Part shown: piece by piece, positions 28,412 to 37,079 of the stretch
Position numbering within the stretch: position 1 is the stretch's first letter
Layout of the letters: every line of letters starts with the position of its first letter
DNA from: Massilia putida
GTDB taxonomy: Bacteria; Pseudomonadota; Gammaproteobacteria; Burkholderiales; Burkholderiaceae_D
Assembly: GCF_001941825.1 (NCBI RefSeq)
Contig: NZ_CP019038.1
Location: 2,914,001-2,978,000 of the forward strand
Length of the DNA stretch: 64,000 nucleotides
Reading direction: 5' to 3'
Made by a program: the position numbers and the translations under genes
Notes under the pieces: generated by a model
The model's input: the letters and a program-made list of their open reading frames with translations, nothing else
Database searches by the model: none
Told to the model about the DNA's origin: nothing

Positions 28412-29683
28412 ATGAAAATCCTGGTAGTCGGCTCTGGCGGCCGTGAACATGCCCTGGCCTGGAAACTGGCCCAATCCGATCGCGTCCAGATGGTCTACGT
28501 CGCACCGGGCAACGGCGGCACCGCGCGCGATGCGCGCCTGGTCAACATCGACATCATCGATCCGGCCGCGCTGGCCGACTTCGTCGTCGCGGAACACGTC
28601 AACCTGACGCTCGTCGGGCCGGAGCAGCCGCTGGCGGCCGGCATCGTCAACCTGTTCCGCGCGCGCGGCCTGAAGGTCTTCGGCCCGACCAAGGAAGCGG
28701 CCCAGCTGGAAAGCTCGAAAGACTTCGCCAAGGCCTTCATGCACCGCCACGGCATCCCGACGGCGCAGTACCAGACCTTCACCGACGTCCAGCAGGCCCA
28801 CGCCTACATCGACGCCCAGGGCGCGCCCATCGTCATCAAGGCCGACGGCCTCGCCGCCGGCAAGGGCGTCGTCGTCGCCATGACGCTGGAAGAAGCGCAC
28901 CAGGCGGCCGACGACATGTTGTCGGGCAACCGCTTCGGCGACGCCGGTGCGCGCATCGTGATCGAGGAATTCCTGGCCGGCGAAGAAGCGAGCTTCATCG
29001 TCATGTGCGACGGCAAGAACGTCGTCGCCCTGGCCACGTCACAAGACCACAAGCGCCTCAAGGACCACGACCAGGGCCCGAACACGGGCGGCATGGGCGC
29101 GTACTCGCCGGCACCGGTCGTCACGCCGTCGATCCACGCGCGCGTGATGCGCGAGATCATCAACCCGACCATCCAGGGCATGGCCAAGGACGGCATCCCG
29201 TACAGCGGCTTCCTGTACGCGGGCCTGATGATCGACGCGGCCGGCGTACCGAAGGTCATCGAATTCAACTGCCGCATGGGCGACCCGGAAACGCAGCCGA
29301 TCATGACGCGCCTGAAGAGCGACTTCGTGACGGTGCTGGAACATGCCTGCAACGGCACGCTGGACAAGGTCGAACTGGAATGGGACCGCCGCACCGCGGT
29401 GGGCGTCGTGATGGCGGCGGCCGGCTATCCGGACGCACCGGCCAAGGGCGACGTCATCGACGGCATCCCGGCCGAAACGCCGGAATGCGTCACCTTCCAC
29501 GCCGGCACCCAGCTCGTCGGCGGCACCTTGCAGACGTCGGGCGGCCGCGTGCTGTGCGTCGTCGGCCTGGGCGACAGCGTCAAGATGGCGCAGAAGCAGG
29601 CATACGAGACCGTTGAGAAGATCCACTTCAACGGCGCGCAGTATCGGCGCGATATCGGGTGGCGCGGTATCAAGCAGGCGTGA
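28412..29683 (+). CDS. purD: Phosphoribosylamine-glycine ligase
   Basis: 423-aa ATP-grasp enzyme of purine synthesis; joins glycine to phosphoribosylamine to give GAR. MKILVVGSGGREHALAWKL opens the N-domain; KADGLAAGKGVVVA is the ATP-grasp lysine loop, and DHDQGPNTGGMGAYSPAP and EFNCRMGDPETQ are signature GARS blocks. ATG at 28412 chosen; a 83-codon extension into yebC is spurious. In relatives hemF usually follows directly, but here about 3.9 kb intervenes. Confidence 0.97.
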   Translation: MKILVVGSGGREHALAWKLAQSDRVQMVYVAPGNGGTARDARLVNIDIIDPAALADFVVAEHVNLTLVGPEQPLAAGIVNLFRARGLKVFGPTKEAAQLESSKDFAKAFMHRHGIPTAQYQTFTDVQQAHAYIDAQGAPIVIKADGLAAGKGVVVAMTLEEAHQAADDMLSGNRFGDAGARIVIEEFLAGEEASFIVMCDGKNVVALATSQDHKRLKDHDQGPNTGGMGAYSPAPVVTPSIHARVMREIINPTIQGMAKDGIPYSGFLYAGLMIDAAGVPKVIEFNCRMGDPETQPIMTRLKSDFVTVLEHACNGTLDKVELEWDRRTAVGVVMAAAGYPDAPAKGDVIDGIPAETPECVTFHAGTQLVGGTLQTSGGRVLCVVGLGDSVKMAQKQAYETVEKIHFNGAQYRRDIGWRGIKQA

Positions 29684-29695
29684 CGGCATAAAAAG

Positions 29696-29730
29696 AACGG
29701 GACAGGACCGACGACCTGATCCCGTTTTTT
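29696..29730 (+). terminator. Rho-independent terminator of the yebC-purD unit
   Basis: Stem 29696-29706 with 29715-29726 (one bulged A), 8-nt loop, then six T (29725-29730), starting 13 bp after the purD stop. Confidence 0.8.
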
Positions 29731-29826
29731 GTTGCCAGACACGCTTCACGAGGTCGCTCGTCACACCAACATAGAGCGTTCCGTTCAAGCCACTCGCCAG
29801 ATGTCTACGTAGCTCGACTTGTCCAT
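29727..29826 (-). pseudogene. Truncated, frameshifted GIY-YIG nuclease remnant
   Basis: On the minus strand ATG at 29826, preceded by GAGGA, encodes MDKSSYV; the frame then shifts by one base and continues as LASGLNGTLYVGVTSDLVKR and VWQQK, which is the characteristic N-terminal third of small GIY-YIG nucleases (expected YVYILASGLNGTLYVG). The remaining 60 or so residues are missing: the homology runs out in the purD terminator. Loss of one T near 29800 explains the shift. Such genes often accompany palindromic repeats, and a repeat pair lies 95 bp away. Confidence 0.75.
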
Positions 29827-29920
29827 GTCTGAGTCCTCGATGCCGAAGGTGGCATGGTCAAGCAGTGGACTCGTTTTGCTGCTGAGATGCCGCAAAACGG
29901 TGGGTGGAGCGAAAACAGAG

Positions 29921-30064
29921 CGTCGTTCCCGCGCAAGCGGGATAGCGCCACCGGCGCCATCCCCCGTGCTGAGCTGCCGAAATCAGTCTATCGAGCAACG
30001 CTGCGGCACTTCAAGGATGCGGATTCTGTCACTCAGCATGGATTCCCGCTTGCGCGGGAATGAC
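29921..30064. repeat. Family A palindromic repeat pair
   Basis: Left arm 29921-29973 (GTCGTTCCCGCGCAAGCGGG, then ATAGCGCCACCGGCGCCATCCC and GCTGAGC) and inverted right arm 30031-30064 (CTCAGCATGGATTCCCGC, ending GCGGGAATGACG) with a 57-bp linker. The same arms occur at 51116-51257 and, rearranged, at 55124-55309. The 29684-30089 gap holds only the terminator, the GIY-YIG remnant and this element. Confidence 0.8.
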
Positions 30065-30089
30065 GGTTCGCGTGCGCTGGAATGACCGT

Positions 30090-30671
30090 TTATTGACGGC
30101 GGCGACGCGCCAACCCGCCCGCGGCCAGCCCGCCCAGCATCAACGCCAGCGTACCCGGCAGCGGCACAGCGCTCGCAGCCGCTTCCACGTCGACGTTGTC
30201 GATCTGGCCGTAGGAGCCCGAGCTCAGGCGCAGCTCGGTGATACCGGTCAGCCCCGTGGCCCACGTATTCTCGCCCACGATGGTGCCGACCAGTGTGCCG
30301 TCGGCGGACACATCGATCGCATCGGTCTTGTAATCAAAGCTGTTCAGGTTGAACTTGCCGCCGCCCACGCGGGTCAGCGTCACGAACGTGCCCGGGCCGT
30401 TGTCGATACCGTCCAGCCAGTTGTACGTCTGCGGCTCGAACGTGCCGGTGCCGATGTTCGTCATGCCGGCGCCCGCGTTCGGCGCATTCAGGGTCACTTG
30501 GAAGCCCGATGCCACATAGGTCAGGTTCGTGCCGTCATAAGCCATGTTCGTGGCCAGCGGGAAGCCGTCGCCGTACATCATCTCGGTCAGGTCGTCGAAG
30601 GTCAGGACGGTGGCGCTGGCGCTGCCTGCGGCCATGAAGGCGACGGCGGCGAGGATGGTTTTGAATTTCAT
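30090..30671 (-). CDS. PEP-CTERM sorting domain protein
   Basis: 193-aa exported protein: signal peptide (MKFKTILAAVAFMAAGSASA), a beta-rich middle of unknown fold, and the C-terminal sorting signal VPLPGTLALMLGGLAAGGLARRRRQ at the very end (motif VPLPG, helix, basic tail). Such proteins are cleaved by exosortase and delivered to the cell surface or exopolysaccharide matrix; the exosortase itself is not in this window. The body carries no enzyme motif I recognise. Convergent with purD and 60 bp downstream of the GH74 gene. Confidence 0.88.
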   Translation of the reverse strand: MKFKTILAAVAFMAAGSASATVLTFDDLTEMMYGDGFPLATNMAYDGTNLTYVASGFQVTLNAPNAGAGMTNIGTGTFEPQTYNWLDGIDNGPGTFVTLTRVGGGKFNLNSFDYKTDAIDVSADGTLVGTIVGENTWATGLTGITELRLSSGSYGQIDNVDVEAAASAVPLPGTLALMLGGLAAGGLARRRRQ

Positions 30672-30731
30672 TTGAGTCTCCGAAAATAGTCGATACCGCC
30701 GGCCCCGATGCGGGGGCCGGCGTTGCAGTCA

Positions 30732-33101
30732 TCAATAGCTGAAGATCACGCCACGGCCGTTGCCGCTGGCATACACGCGTCCGGGCACGACCTGGTCGGC
30801 GGCCAGGTTGCCGATGCCGGCGTACTGGTGCTTGTCGTCGTTGATCCGGCGCCAGTGCGCGGCACCGTCATCCGAGCGGTACACGCCCCACACGCCGTTG
30901 ATCACGCCCACGATGTAGATGGAAGACGAGTACGGCGCACCGACGGGCGGCTTGCCCAGCGCGATCGAGGTCGCGCTATACACTTCCGGGTACAGCCAGG
31001 TCGGGTTCTTGCCCCAGATCGGCGTCGTCGCGTTCAGGTTGGTCCAGGTCACGCCCGAGTCGGTGGAGTGCAGGACGTTGTAGCCGTCCGCCACCCAGAT
31101 ATCGCCTTCGGCATTCGGATTGACGGCGACCGACGAACTCCAGAAACTCGTCACGCGCGCGCCCGCGCCCACGAACGTCGTGCTTTCCGTGAACGTGTGA
31201 CCGCCGTCCGTCGAGTACCAGAAGTGCGAGGTGTCCGACCACTGGTTCCACCATGCGCCGCCCGAGTTGAAGGCATACACCTTGTTCGGGTTCTTGCGGT
31301 CGGCGACGACACGGTAGGCGCGGCCGACGCCCACGCCAGACAGGGCCGGCAGGTTCGTGTACGTCCAGGTCGCGCCATTGTCGGTCGTGTAGGCCGGACG
31401 CGAATTCGACGGCGCCCAGACGGCCTTGCCCGGTGCGGTCACGGCGATGCTCGCTTCGTCCGAGCCCCCTGCCCGGGTCGTCGCATCCGGGTGTTCGCTC
31501 GCGAACTTCGTCCAGGTCACGCCGGAGTCGGTCGAATAGATGCCGTGGATGCCGGACTGGGTATAGCCGGGATTGCCGATCGCCGCGATGTAGGCCGGAT
31601 TCGACCAGGCCGTATCGATGCCGACGCCGTTGGCGAACACACCGTGCGGCTCGCGCGTGGTTTTCTTGAGAAGCTCGGTCTGCACGTGCACGCCGATGTC
31701 GCCCGAGGCGTTCAGCAAGGTGTACGACGCGCCCTTGGGCGGCGTCATCAGCGCGATCGTGGCATTTTCCTCGATGCCGTTGTTGAGCTGATTCCACGAC
31801 GGGGTCGGAGCCGACGCGTTCTTCGTTTCCCACAAGCCGCCGCCGGTCACGTGCATGATGTGGTCCGGATTGTTCGGGTCGATCTCGACGTCGTCGACCC
31901 AGCCGGAGAAGCCCTCGTCCGGCGTGTGCGGCATCTGCGTCGCGATCTCGCGCCACGTCTGGCCGGCATCGTCCGACATCTGGACGATCGGCAGGCCCTG
32001 CCAGTTACCCCAGGTATTCGAGATCCCCAGCGCGATGCGGGTGGTCGGCCCCGAACCGGAGACGGACAGGCCGCCGATGCCCCAGTTCGTCCATTGCCCC
32101 GGATCGTAGCTCTTCAGCAGCGTCCAGCTGGTGCCGTCGAACTTGTACAGCCGGCACGGACCGCCGGCGCCCGGCCCGATGTCCTTGGTGAACGCCACGT
32201 AGATCATGCCGTCCTTGGCGCGGACCATGTGCGGGATGTGGAAGCCCTTCTCGGGGGTCGTCACGCCGGTCCAGGTGGCGCCGCCGTCGGTCGACTTGTA
32301 CATGCCGTAGTTCAGGCCGGCCGCGTTGGCGTAATCCGGCCCCACGGCCGCGTAGATGGTCTGCGTGGCCGTGCCGGTGCCCTTGGTCGACGTGTCGAAC
32401 AGCACGCCTTCGATGCCGCCCGACGTGCGTCCGGGCAGGGAACCGATCTGGTCGCCCGGGTACTGGAACGACGTGAGGGACGTCACCTGGTTCCAGGTCT
32501 GGCCGTAGTCCTCGCTCTTCCACAGGCCCGACGTGCGCGTGCCGTAGTACAGGACCGACGATTTGTTCGGGTCGACCATCAGGCGCTCGCCGATGGCACG
32601 GCCCGGGTCGTTGGCACCGGTGCGGAACGGCAGGTCGACGTGCGTCCAGTTATTCCCGCGGTCCGTGGAAATATACAAGCGCCCATTGCGGCCGTCCCAG
32701 TCGTACAAGCCCGTGCTCATGTACACGCGCTGGTCGTCGTTCGGGTCCAGGGCCATGCTTTCGCTACCCATGTAGAAACCATCCGTGATGCCCAGGCCAT
32801 CCGTGATCGCCACCCAGGTCGACGTCGTGGCGTCCCAGCGGTAGGCGCCGCCGATGTCCGTGCGGGCGTACAGGACGTTCGGGCTGGTCGGGTGGAAGAT
32901 CAGGCCGGGGACATAGCCGCCGCCGCCATACTTCACGCTTTGCCAACGGGTGCCCGACGTCGCGACGTCGGCGCCGCCGCCGGACACGCTGCCGACCATG
33001 GCGGCAAAGGAAGGCGACCGCGAGGACGGGCTGCTGTCGCCACCGCAGGCTGCCACCATGCCGGCCACGAGGCAGGCAAGGGCGAGGGTTTGCTTCTTCA
33101 T
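30732..33101 (-). CDS. GH74 family lipoprotein, probable xyloglucan-active endoglucanase
   Basis: 789 aa. Signal with lipobox MVAAC (Cys19), then a Ser-rich linker and two seven-bladed propellers. The GH74 opening is clear: WQSVKYGGGGYVPGLIFHP then YARTDIGGAYRWD, with Asp82 at the catalytic-base position; the proposed acid is Asp468 in NASGDIGVHV. Asp boxes recur (STDRGNNW, SEDYGQTW, STDGGATW, SDDAGQTW, STDSGVTW, TTDNGATW). GH74 enzymes cut xyloglucan and related beta-glucans, so this is likely a surface-anchored plant-polysaccharide hydrolase. Exact specificity needs assay; no carbohydrate-binding module is fused. Confidence 0.85.
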   Translation of the reverse strand: MKKQTLALACLVAGMVAACGGDSSPSSRSPSFAAMVGSVSGGGADVATSGTRWQSVKYGGGGYVPGLIFHPTSPNVLYARTDIGGAYRWDATTSTWVAITDGLGITDGFYMGSESMALDPNDDQRVYMSTGLYDWDGRNGRLYISTDRGNNWTHVDLPFRTGANDPGRAIGERLMVDPNKSSVLYYGTRTSGLWKSEDYGQTWNQVTSLTSFQYPGDQIGSLPGRTSGGIEGVLFDTSTKGTGTATQTIYAAVGPDYANAAGLNYGMYKSTDGGATWTGVTTPEKGFHIPHMVRAKDGMIYVAFTKDIGPGAGGPCRLYKFDGTSWTLLKSYDPGQWTNWGIGGLSVSGSGPTTRIALGISNTWGNWQGLPIVQMSDDAGQTWREIATQMPHTPDEGFSGWVDDVEIDPNNPDHIMHVTGGGLWETKNASAPTPSWNQLNNGIEENATIALMTPPKGASYTLLNASGDIGVHVQTELLKKTTREPHGVFANGVGIDTAWSNPAYIAAIGNPGYTQSGIHGIYSTDSGVTWTKFASEHPDATTRAGGSDEASIAVTAPGKAVWAPSNSRPAYTTDNGATWTYTNLPALSGVGVGRAYRVVADRKNPNKVYAFNSGGAWWNQWSDTSHFWYSTDGGHTFTESTTFVGAGARVTSFWSSSVAVNPNAEGDIWVADGYNVLHSTDSGVTWTNLNATTPIWGKNPTWLYPEVYSATSIALGKPPVGAPYSSSIYIVGVINGVWGVYRSDDGAAHWRRINDDKHQYAGIGNLAADQVVPGRVYASGNGRGVIFSY

Positions 33102-33580
33102 GCGTGAACTCCAAGAAAAGTGATGAATCGTTTGCTGCAGTGCATCACCCCGGCGCGCACGGCCAAAGGCTGTCCGTTCGTGCCGGAGATGTGAATCGTT
33201 GAAGGAAGAATGGGTGGCGTCGCCGCCGTCGCGCGGTGTGCGCTACGGTCGTGGCCGATGTGGGATCGTGTGCGTCATGGCGGTCTCCGGTCGATTTTTG
33301 TTATGTCTTCCCGATCCGCCGATGCGGCAGGCGAGAAATCGGTTTCATGAGCCAAGACTATTCGCAAAGAATGCGCAGTGCTTATATTTACGACTACGAA
33401 ATTTAGAAATGTGCAGAAACTTCTATATGTTTACGCAGTATTGATAGAGGCACAGGGAACGATGGGATGGGACCGTGGTAGTGGTTTCCTCGCGGCAACT
33501 TACGCTGTGATCAGTCGCCTATCACGATCCATCGCATCAGTGTACAATCCTCCGTTCGCTTTTTTCTCTCACATTTCCAC
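33102..33580. other. 479-bp intergenic region between GH74 and hemF
   Basis: No gene supported. Left part should hold the GH74 promoter (minus strand). Positions 33360-33450 are distinctly AT-rich compared with surroundings. TACAAT at 33543-33548, 33 bp before hemF, is a possible -10 element, but no good -35 matches it. Short open frames here (for example 33199-33444) have no ribosome site or family likeness. Confidence 0.4.
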
Positions 33581-34492
33581 ATGTCAACTCCGAACCCCGC
33601 CGCCGTCAAGGCCTGGCTGCTCGACCTCCAGGCGCGCATCGTGCAAGCGCTGGAAGACGTCGACGGCAAGCCCTTCCTGCGCGATACGTGGGAACGGCTC
33701 GAGGGCGGCGGCGGCGTGTCGCGCCTCGTCGAAGGCGGAAATGTGATCGAGCGTGGCGGCGTGAATTTCTCGCACGTGCGCGGCGCCAGCCTGCCGCCGT
33801 CGGCGATGGCCGCGCGGCCGGAACTCGCGGGCCGCGCGTGGGAAGCGATGGGCGTGTCGCTCGTGCTGCACCCGCACAACCCGTACGCACCCACCGTGCA
33901 CATGAACGTGCGGTTTTTCGAAGCGACGGCCGAAGGCAAGGACCCCGTCTGGTGGTTCGGTGGCGGCATGGACCTCACGCCCTATTACGGCTTTGAGGCC
34001 GATGCGCGCCACTTCCACCAGGTCTGCCACGATGCGCTGGCGCCGTTCGGGGACGAGCTCCATCCGCGCTTCAAGCGCTGGTGCGACGATTATTTCTACC
34101 TGAAGCACCGCAAGGAAGCGCGCGGCGTCGGCGGCATCTTCTTCGACGACTTCAACGAACTCGGGTTCGATGCGTCGTATGCGCTGGTGCAGAGCGTCGG
34201 CAACGGCTTCCTCGACGCCTACCTGCCGATCCTGCAGCGCCGCAAGGACCAGCCCTACGGCGAACGCGAACGCGATTTCCAGGCCTACCGGCGCGGACGC
34301 TACGTCGAGTTCAACCTCGTGTGGGACCGCGGCACGCTGTTCGGCCTGCAGTCGGGCGGGCGCACGGAAGCGATCCTGATGTCGATGCCGCCGATCGTCA
34401 AATGGCGCTACGACTGGCATCCGGAACCGGGCAGCCCGGAAGCGGCCCTGTATTCCGACTTCCTTCCCCACCGGGACTGGCTGGCCCCGTGA
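33581..34492 (+). CDS. hemF: Oxygen-dependent coproporphyrinogen-III oxidase
   Basis: 303-aa cytosolic enzyme; aerobic conversion of coproporphyrinogen III to protoporphyrinogen IX in haem synthesis. Family blocks: [20 protein letters not shown] at about 46-65, the [10 protein letters not shown] and [15 protein letters not shown] stretch, [13 protein letters not shown], and [20 protein letters not shown] near the end. Length is normal. First gene of hemF-nadD-rsfS-rlmH-maf; the stop overlaps the nadD GTG start. Confidence 0.97.
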   Translation: MSTPNPAAVKAWLLDLQARIVQALEDVDGKPFLRDTWERLEGGGGVSRLVEGGNVIERGGVNFSHVRGASLPPSAMAARPELAGRAWEAMGVSLVLHPHNPYAPTVHMNVRFFEATAEGKDPVWWFGGGMDLTPYYGFEADARHFHQVCHDALAPFGDELHPRFKRWCDDYFYLKHRKEARGVGGIFFDDFNELGFDASYALVQSVGNGFLDAYLPILQRRKDQPYGERERDFQAYRRGRYVEFNLVWDRGTLFGLQSGGRTEAILMSMPPIVKWRYDWHPEPGSPEAALYSDFLPHRDWLAP

Positions 34493-35148
34493 CGCGTTGT
34501 GTCGCCCTACTGGGAGGCAGTTTCGATCCGCCGCATTACGGCCACGTCGCGCTGGCCGAATTATTCGCGCGCCTGCTCCGTCCGGACGAGCTGTGCGTGA
34601 TGCCGGCCGGCCAGCCGTGGCAGAAAACGAGTGGCCTGGAAGCGGGCGATGCCGACCGGGTGGCGATGCTGGAACTGGCGTTCGCGGACAGCACCGCCCC
34701 CGTGACGATCGACACGCGCGAAATCGACCGTCATGGCGCGACCTACACGGTCGAGACCTTGCGTGAAGTGCGCGCCGAGGTTGGGCCTGCCGCCTCCATC
34801 GTGTTCGTGATGGGCGCGGACCAGCTGCAAAAACTGAATACCTGGCGCGACTGGCAAGACCTGTTCGCGCTCGCCAATTTCGGCGTCGCCGCCCGCCCCG
34901 GCTACCGGCTCGACGATGCCGCGCTGCCACCCGCCGTGGCGGCGGAACTGGCGAACCGGCGCGCGTCGTTCGACGACGTGCGCGCCAGCCCGGCGGGCAA
35001 AGTCTGCCTCGCGCACACGCTGGCCGTCGACGTATCGGCGACCCAGGTGCGCGCGGCATTGCACGCGGTGCCCCGTACTGACATAAGCGCGCTCGTTGCG
35101 CCGCAAGTGCTAGACTATATTCAACAACATAACTTATACAAAAGCTAA
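34489..35148 (+). CDS. nadD: Nicotinate-nucleotide adenylyltransferase
   Basis: 219 aa; makes deamido-NAD from nicotinate mononucleotide and ATP. GTG start at 34489 overlaps the hemF stop (GTGA) and places [13 protein letters not shown], the nucleotidyltransferase HxGH signature, at residues 7-19. Later [18 protein letters not shown] and the [10 protein letters not shown] (SxTxxR) block confirm NadD. Its TAA shares one base with the rsfS ATG. Confidence 0.95.
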   Translation: MTRCVALLGGSFDPPHYGHVALAELFARLLRPDELCVMPAGQPWQKTSGLEAGDADRVAMLELAFADSTAPVTIDTREIDRHGATYTVETLREVRAEVGPAASIVFVMGADQLQKLNTWRDWQDLFALANFGVAARPGYRLDDAALPPAVAAELANRRASFDDVRASPAGKVCLAHTLAVDVSATQVRAALHAVPRTDISALVAPQVLDYIQQHNLYKS

Positions 35149-35834
35149 TGGATATCAAGAAACTGCAAACGCTCGTCGTCGACGCCCTCGAAGACGTCAA
35201 GGGCCAGGAGATCGTCCTGTTCGACACGACGCACCTGACCAGTCTGTTCGACCGCATCGCGGTCGTGTCGGGCACGTCGAATCGCCAGACCAAGGCGCTG
35301 GCCGCCTCGGTCCGCGACAAGGTCAAGGAAGCAGGCGGCGACGTGGTCGGCCTGGAAGGCGAAGACACGGGTGAATGGGTCCTCGTCGACCTGGGCGACA
35401 TGATCGTCCACATCATGCAGCCGGCGATCCGCCAGTACTACCGTCTGGAAGAAATCTGGGGCGACAAGCCGGTGAAACTGGGCGCCGCCAAGCGCAAGTC
35501 GACGGCCGAAGGCCAGGACGCGGACGCGCCCAAGACCAAATCGAAGCACCTGGCCGCGAACCAGGAACAGGAAGAAGCCAAGCCGGTGCGCGAGCGCAAG
35601 CCGGCTGCGAAGAAATCCACCGATGCCAAGCCGGCCGCCAAGAAACCGGCCGCGAAGAAGATCCCGACGGGCGCCACCGTGAAGGTCGCCGTGTCCAAGA
35701 CCGCCGCCGCCGACGCGAAGGCCGCCAAGGCAGCGAAAGCCGCCGCCGCACCGAAGCGCGCCACCAAGGCCGCGGCCGAAGGCGAAGCACCGGCCAAGAA
35801 AGTCATCCGCCGCATCAAAAAAGCCGACGAATAA
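35148..35834 (+). CDS. rsfS: Ribosome silencing factor RsfS with long basic tail
   Basis: 228 aa, about twice the usual 105-130. Residues 1-112 are the RsfS/Iojap core (DALEDVKGQEIVLFDTTH, GTSNRQTKALAASV, GEDTGEWVLVDLGDMIVHIM), which binds ribosomal protein L14 and blocks subunit joining in starvation. Residues 113-228 are Lys/Ala/Pro-rich with PAAKKPAAKK-type repeats, similar to histone-H1-like tails, and presumably disordered. Lies between nadD and rlmH in the conserved order. Confidence 0.93.
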   Translation: MDIKKLQTLVVDALEDVKGQEIVLFDTTHLTSLFDRIAVVSGTSNRQTKALAASVRDKVKEAGGDVVGLEGEDTGEWVLVDLGDMIVHIMQPAIRQYYRLEEIWGDKPVKLGAAKRKSTAEGQDADAPKTKSKHLAANQEQEEAKPVRERKPAAKKSTDAKPAAKKPAAKKIPTGATVKVAVSKTAAADAKAAKAAKAAAAPKRATKAAAEGEAPAKKVIRRIKKADE

Positions 35835-35840
35835 GCTGCA

Positions 35841-36311
35841 ATGCAGTTGATCATCGCCGCGGTCGGCCACAAGATGCCGGCCTGGATCGAGACCGGCTTC
35901 GCGGAGTACGTCAAGCGCATGCCGCCCGAGTTGCGCATCGTGCTCAAGGAAATCAAGCCGGTCGAGCGCTCCGGCAGCAAGACGGCGGCCACCGCGATGG
36001 CGCTCGAGCGCGAGCGCATCGAAGCCGTGCTGCCGAAAGGCGTGCGCATCATCGCCCTCGACGAGCGCGGCAAGGATCTGACCAGCGTCGGCCTGTCGCA
36101 GCAGTTGGAGGCATGGCAGCAGGACGGCCGCGACGTGGCCTTCCTGATCGGCGGGGCCGACGGCCTCGATCCGGAACTCAAGGCGCGGGCCGACGGGCTG
36201 ATCCGCATTTCCAGCATGACGCTGCCGCACGGTATCGTGCGCGTGATGCTGGCGGAACAGTTATATCGTGCCTGGTCGATCACCCAAAACCATCCCTACC
36301 ATCGGGTATGA
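35841..36311 (+). CDS. rlmH: 23S rRNA (pseudouridine1915-N3)-methyltransferase RlmH
   Basis: 156-aa SPOUT methyltransferase; modifies helix 69 of 23S rRNA. Opening [16 protein letters not shown], middle [13 protein letters not shown], the SAM-binding knot [18 protein letters not shown], and the C-terminal [20 protein letters not shown] with YHRV end match RlmH fully. Normal length. Six bp after rsfS and five bp before maf. Confidence 0.96.
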   Translation: MQLIIAAVGHKMPAWIETGFAEYVKRMPPELRIVLKEIKPVERSGSKTAATAMALERERIEAVLPKGVRIIALDERGKDLTSVGLSQQLEAWQQDGRDVAFLIGGADGLDPELKARADGLIRISSMTLPHGIVRVMLAEQLYRAWSITQNHPYHRV

Positions 36312-36315
36312 GCCG

Positions 36316-36936
36316 ATGAAACAGCTCGACAAGAAAATCTACCTCGCCTCGAAGAGCCCGCGCCGGCGCGAACTGCTGCGCCAGGTCGGCATCGACTTCG
36401 ACATCCTGAGCCTCCGCACCGACCCGGCACGGGGCATCGACGTCAGCGAAGACACGTTCGCGGGCGAGCCCGCGCAAGACTATGTGGCCCGGGTGGCGCG
36501 CGAAAAAGGCGCGTTCGCGTGGAACGTGCTGCACTTGCGCCGCATGCCGCTGCGCCCCGTGCTGTCGGCCGACACGACCGTCACCATCGACGGCGAGATC
36601 CTCGGCAAGCCGACGGACCGCAAGGAAGCCATCGCCATGCTGGAACGCCTGTCGGGCCGCACGCACCAGGTGCTGACATCGGTCGCCCTGCACTACACCG
36701 ACGTGTTCGAGCAGGTGACGCAGGTGTCGGACGTGCGTTTCGCGAAGCTGACCCCGGGCATGATCGAGGCATACTGCGCCACGCCCGAGCCCTACGACAA
36801 GGCGGGCGCCTACGGCATCCAGGGCTTGGCCGCCCTGTTCATCGAGCATATCGAAGGCAGCCATTCCGGCATCATGGGATTGCCCGTGTTCGAGACGGCG
36901 CAGTTATTGCAGAAAGCGGGCCTCAGCGTTTTGTAG
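36316..36936 (+). CDS. maf: Maf family nucleotide pyrophosphatase
   Basis: 206 aa. The ATG at 36316 gives the standard opening KKIYLASKSPRRRELLRQVG; a longer frame overlapping rlmH is rejected. LSADTTVTIDGEILGKPTDR and SGRTHQVLTSVAL are Maf signatures; enzymes of this family hydrolyse dTTP, UTP or modified nucleotides to monophosphates and have been tied to septum control. Ends GLPVFETAQLLQKAGLSVL. Precise substrate class not distinguishable by eye. Confidence 0.93.
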   Translation: MKQLDKKIYLASKSPRRRELLRQVGIDFDILSLRTDPARGIDVSEDTFAGEPAQDYVARVAREKGAFAWNVLHLRRMPLRPVLSADTTVTIDGEILGKPTDRKEAIAMLERLSGRTHQVLTSVALHYTDVFEQVTQVSDVRFAKLTPGMIEAYCATPEPYDKAGAYGIQGLAALFIEHIEGSHSGIMGLPVFETAQLLQKAGLSVL

Positions 36937-36942
36937 GCATTC

Positions 36943-37031
36943 GAGGCCGGGGCCTCAACTCAAATGAATGCCGTTCGTTGGCGTAACGCGTGGGCACGTT
37001 CGTATGTGAGGCCACCGGCCTCACATACCCC
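36943..37031. repeat. Composite palindromic region with family B half-element
   Basis: Holds GAGGCC-GG-GGCCTC at 36943-36956, a family B half (AACGCGTGGGCACG at about 36985-36998), an 11-bp hairpin 37003-37013/37017-37027 (TATGTGAGGCC-ACC-GGCCTCACATA) and CCCACCCTGC, the family B right end, at 37028-37037. It looks like a family B element whose inner stem was replaced. Located between maf and rng. Confidence 0.55.
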
Positions 37032-37079
37032 ACCCTGCGTGTATGATGTGACCCTGGACAACAATTAAAACCTGGCCAC

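Noticed and set aside
29819..30085. 88-codon frame across the repeat pair
   Set aside because: It is built from palindromic repeat sequence and has no independent coding signal.
33199..33444. 81-codon frame between GH74 and hemF
   Set aside because: No ribosome site, odd composition, and it lies in the presumed promoter region.
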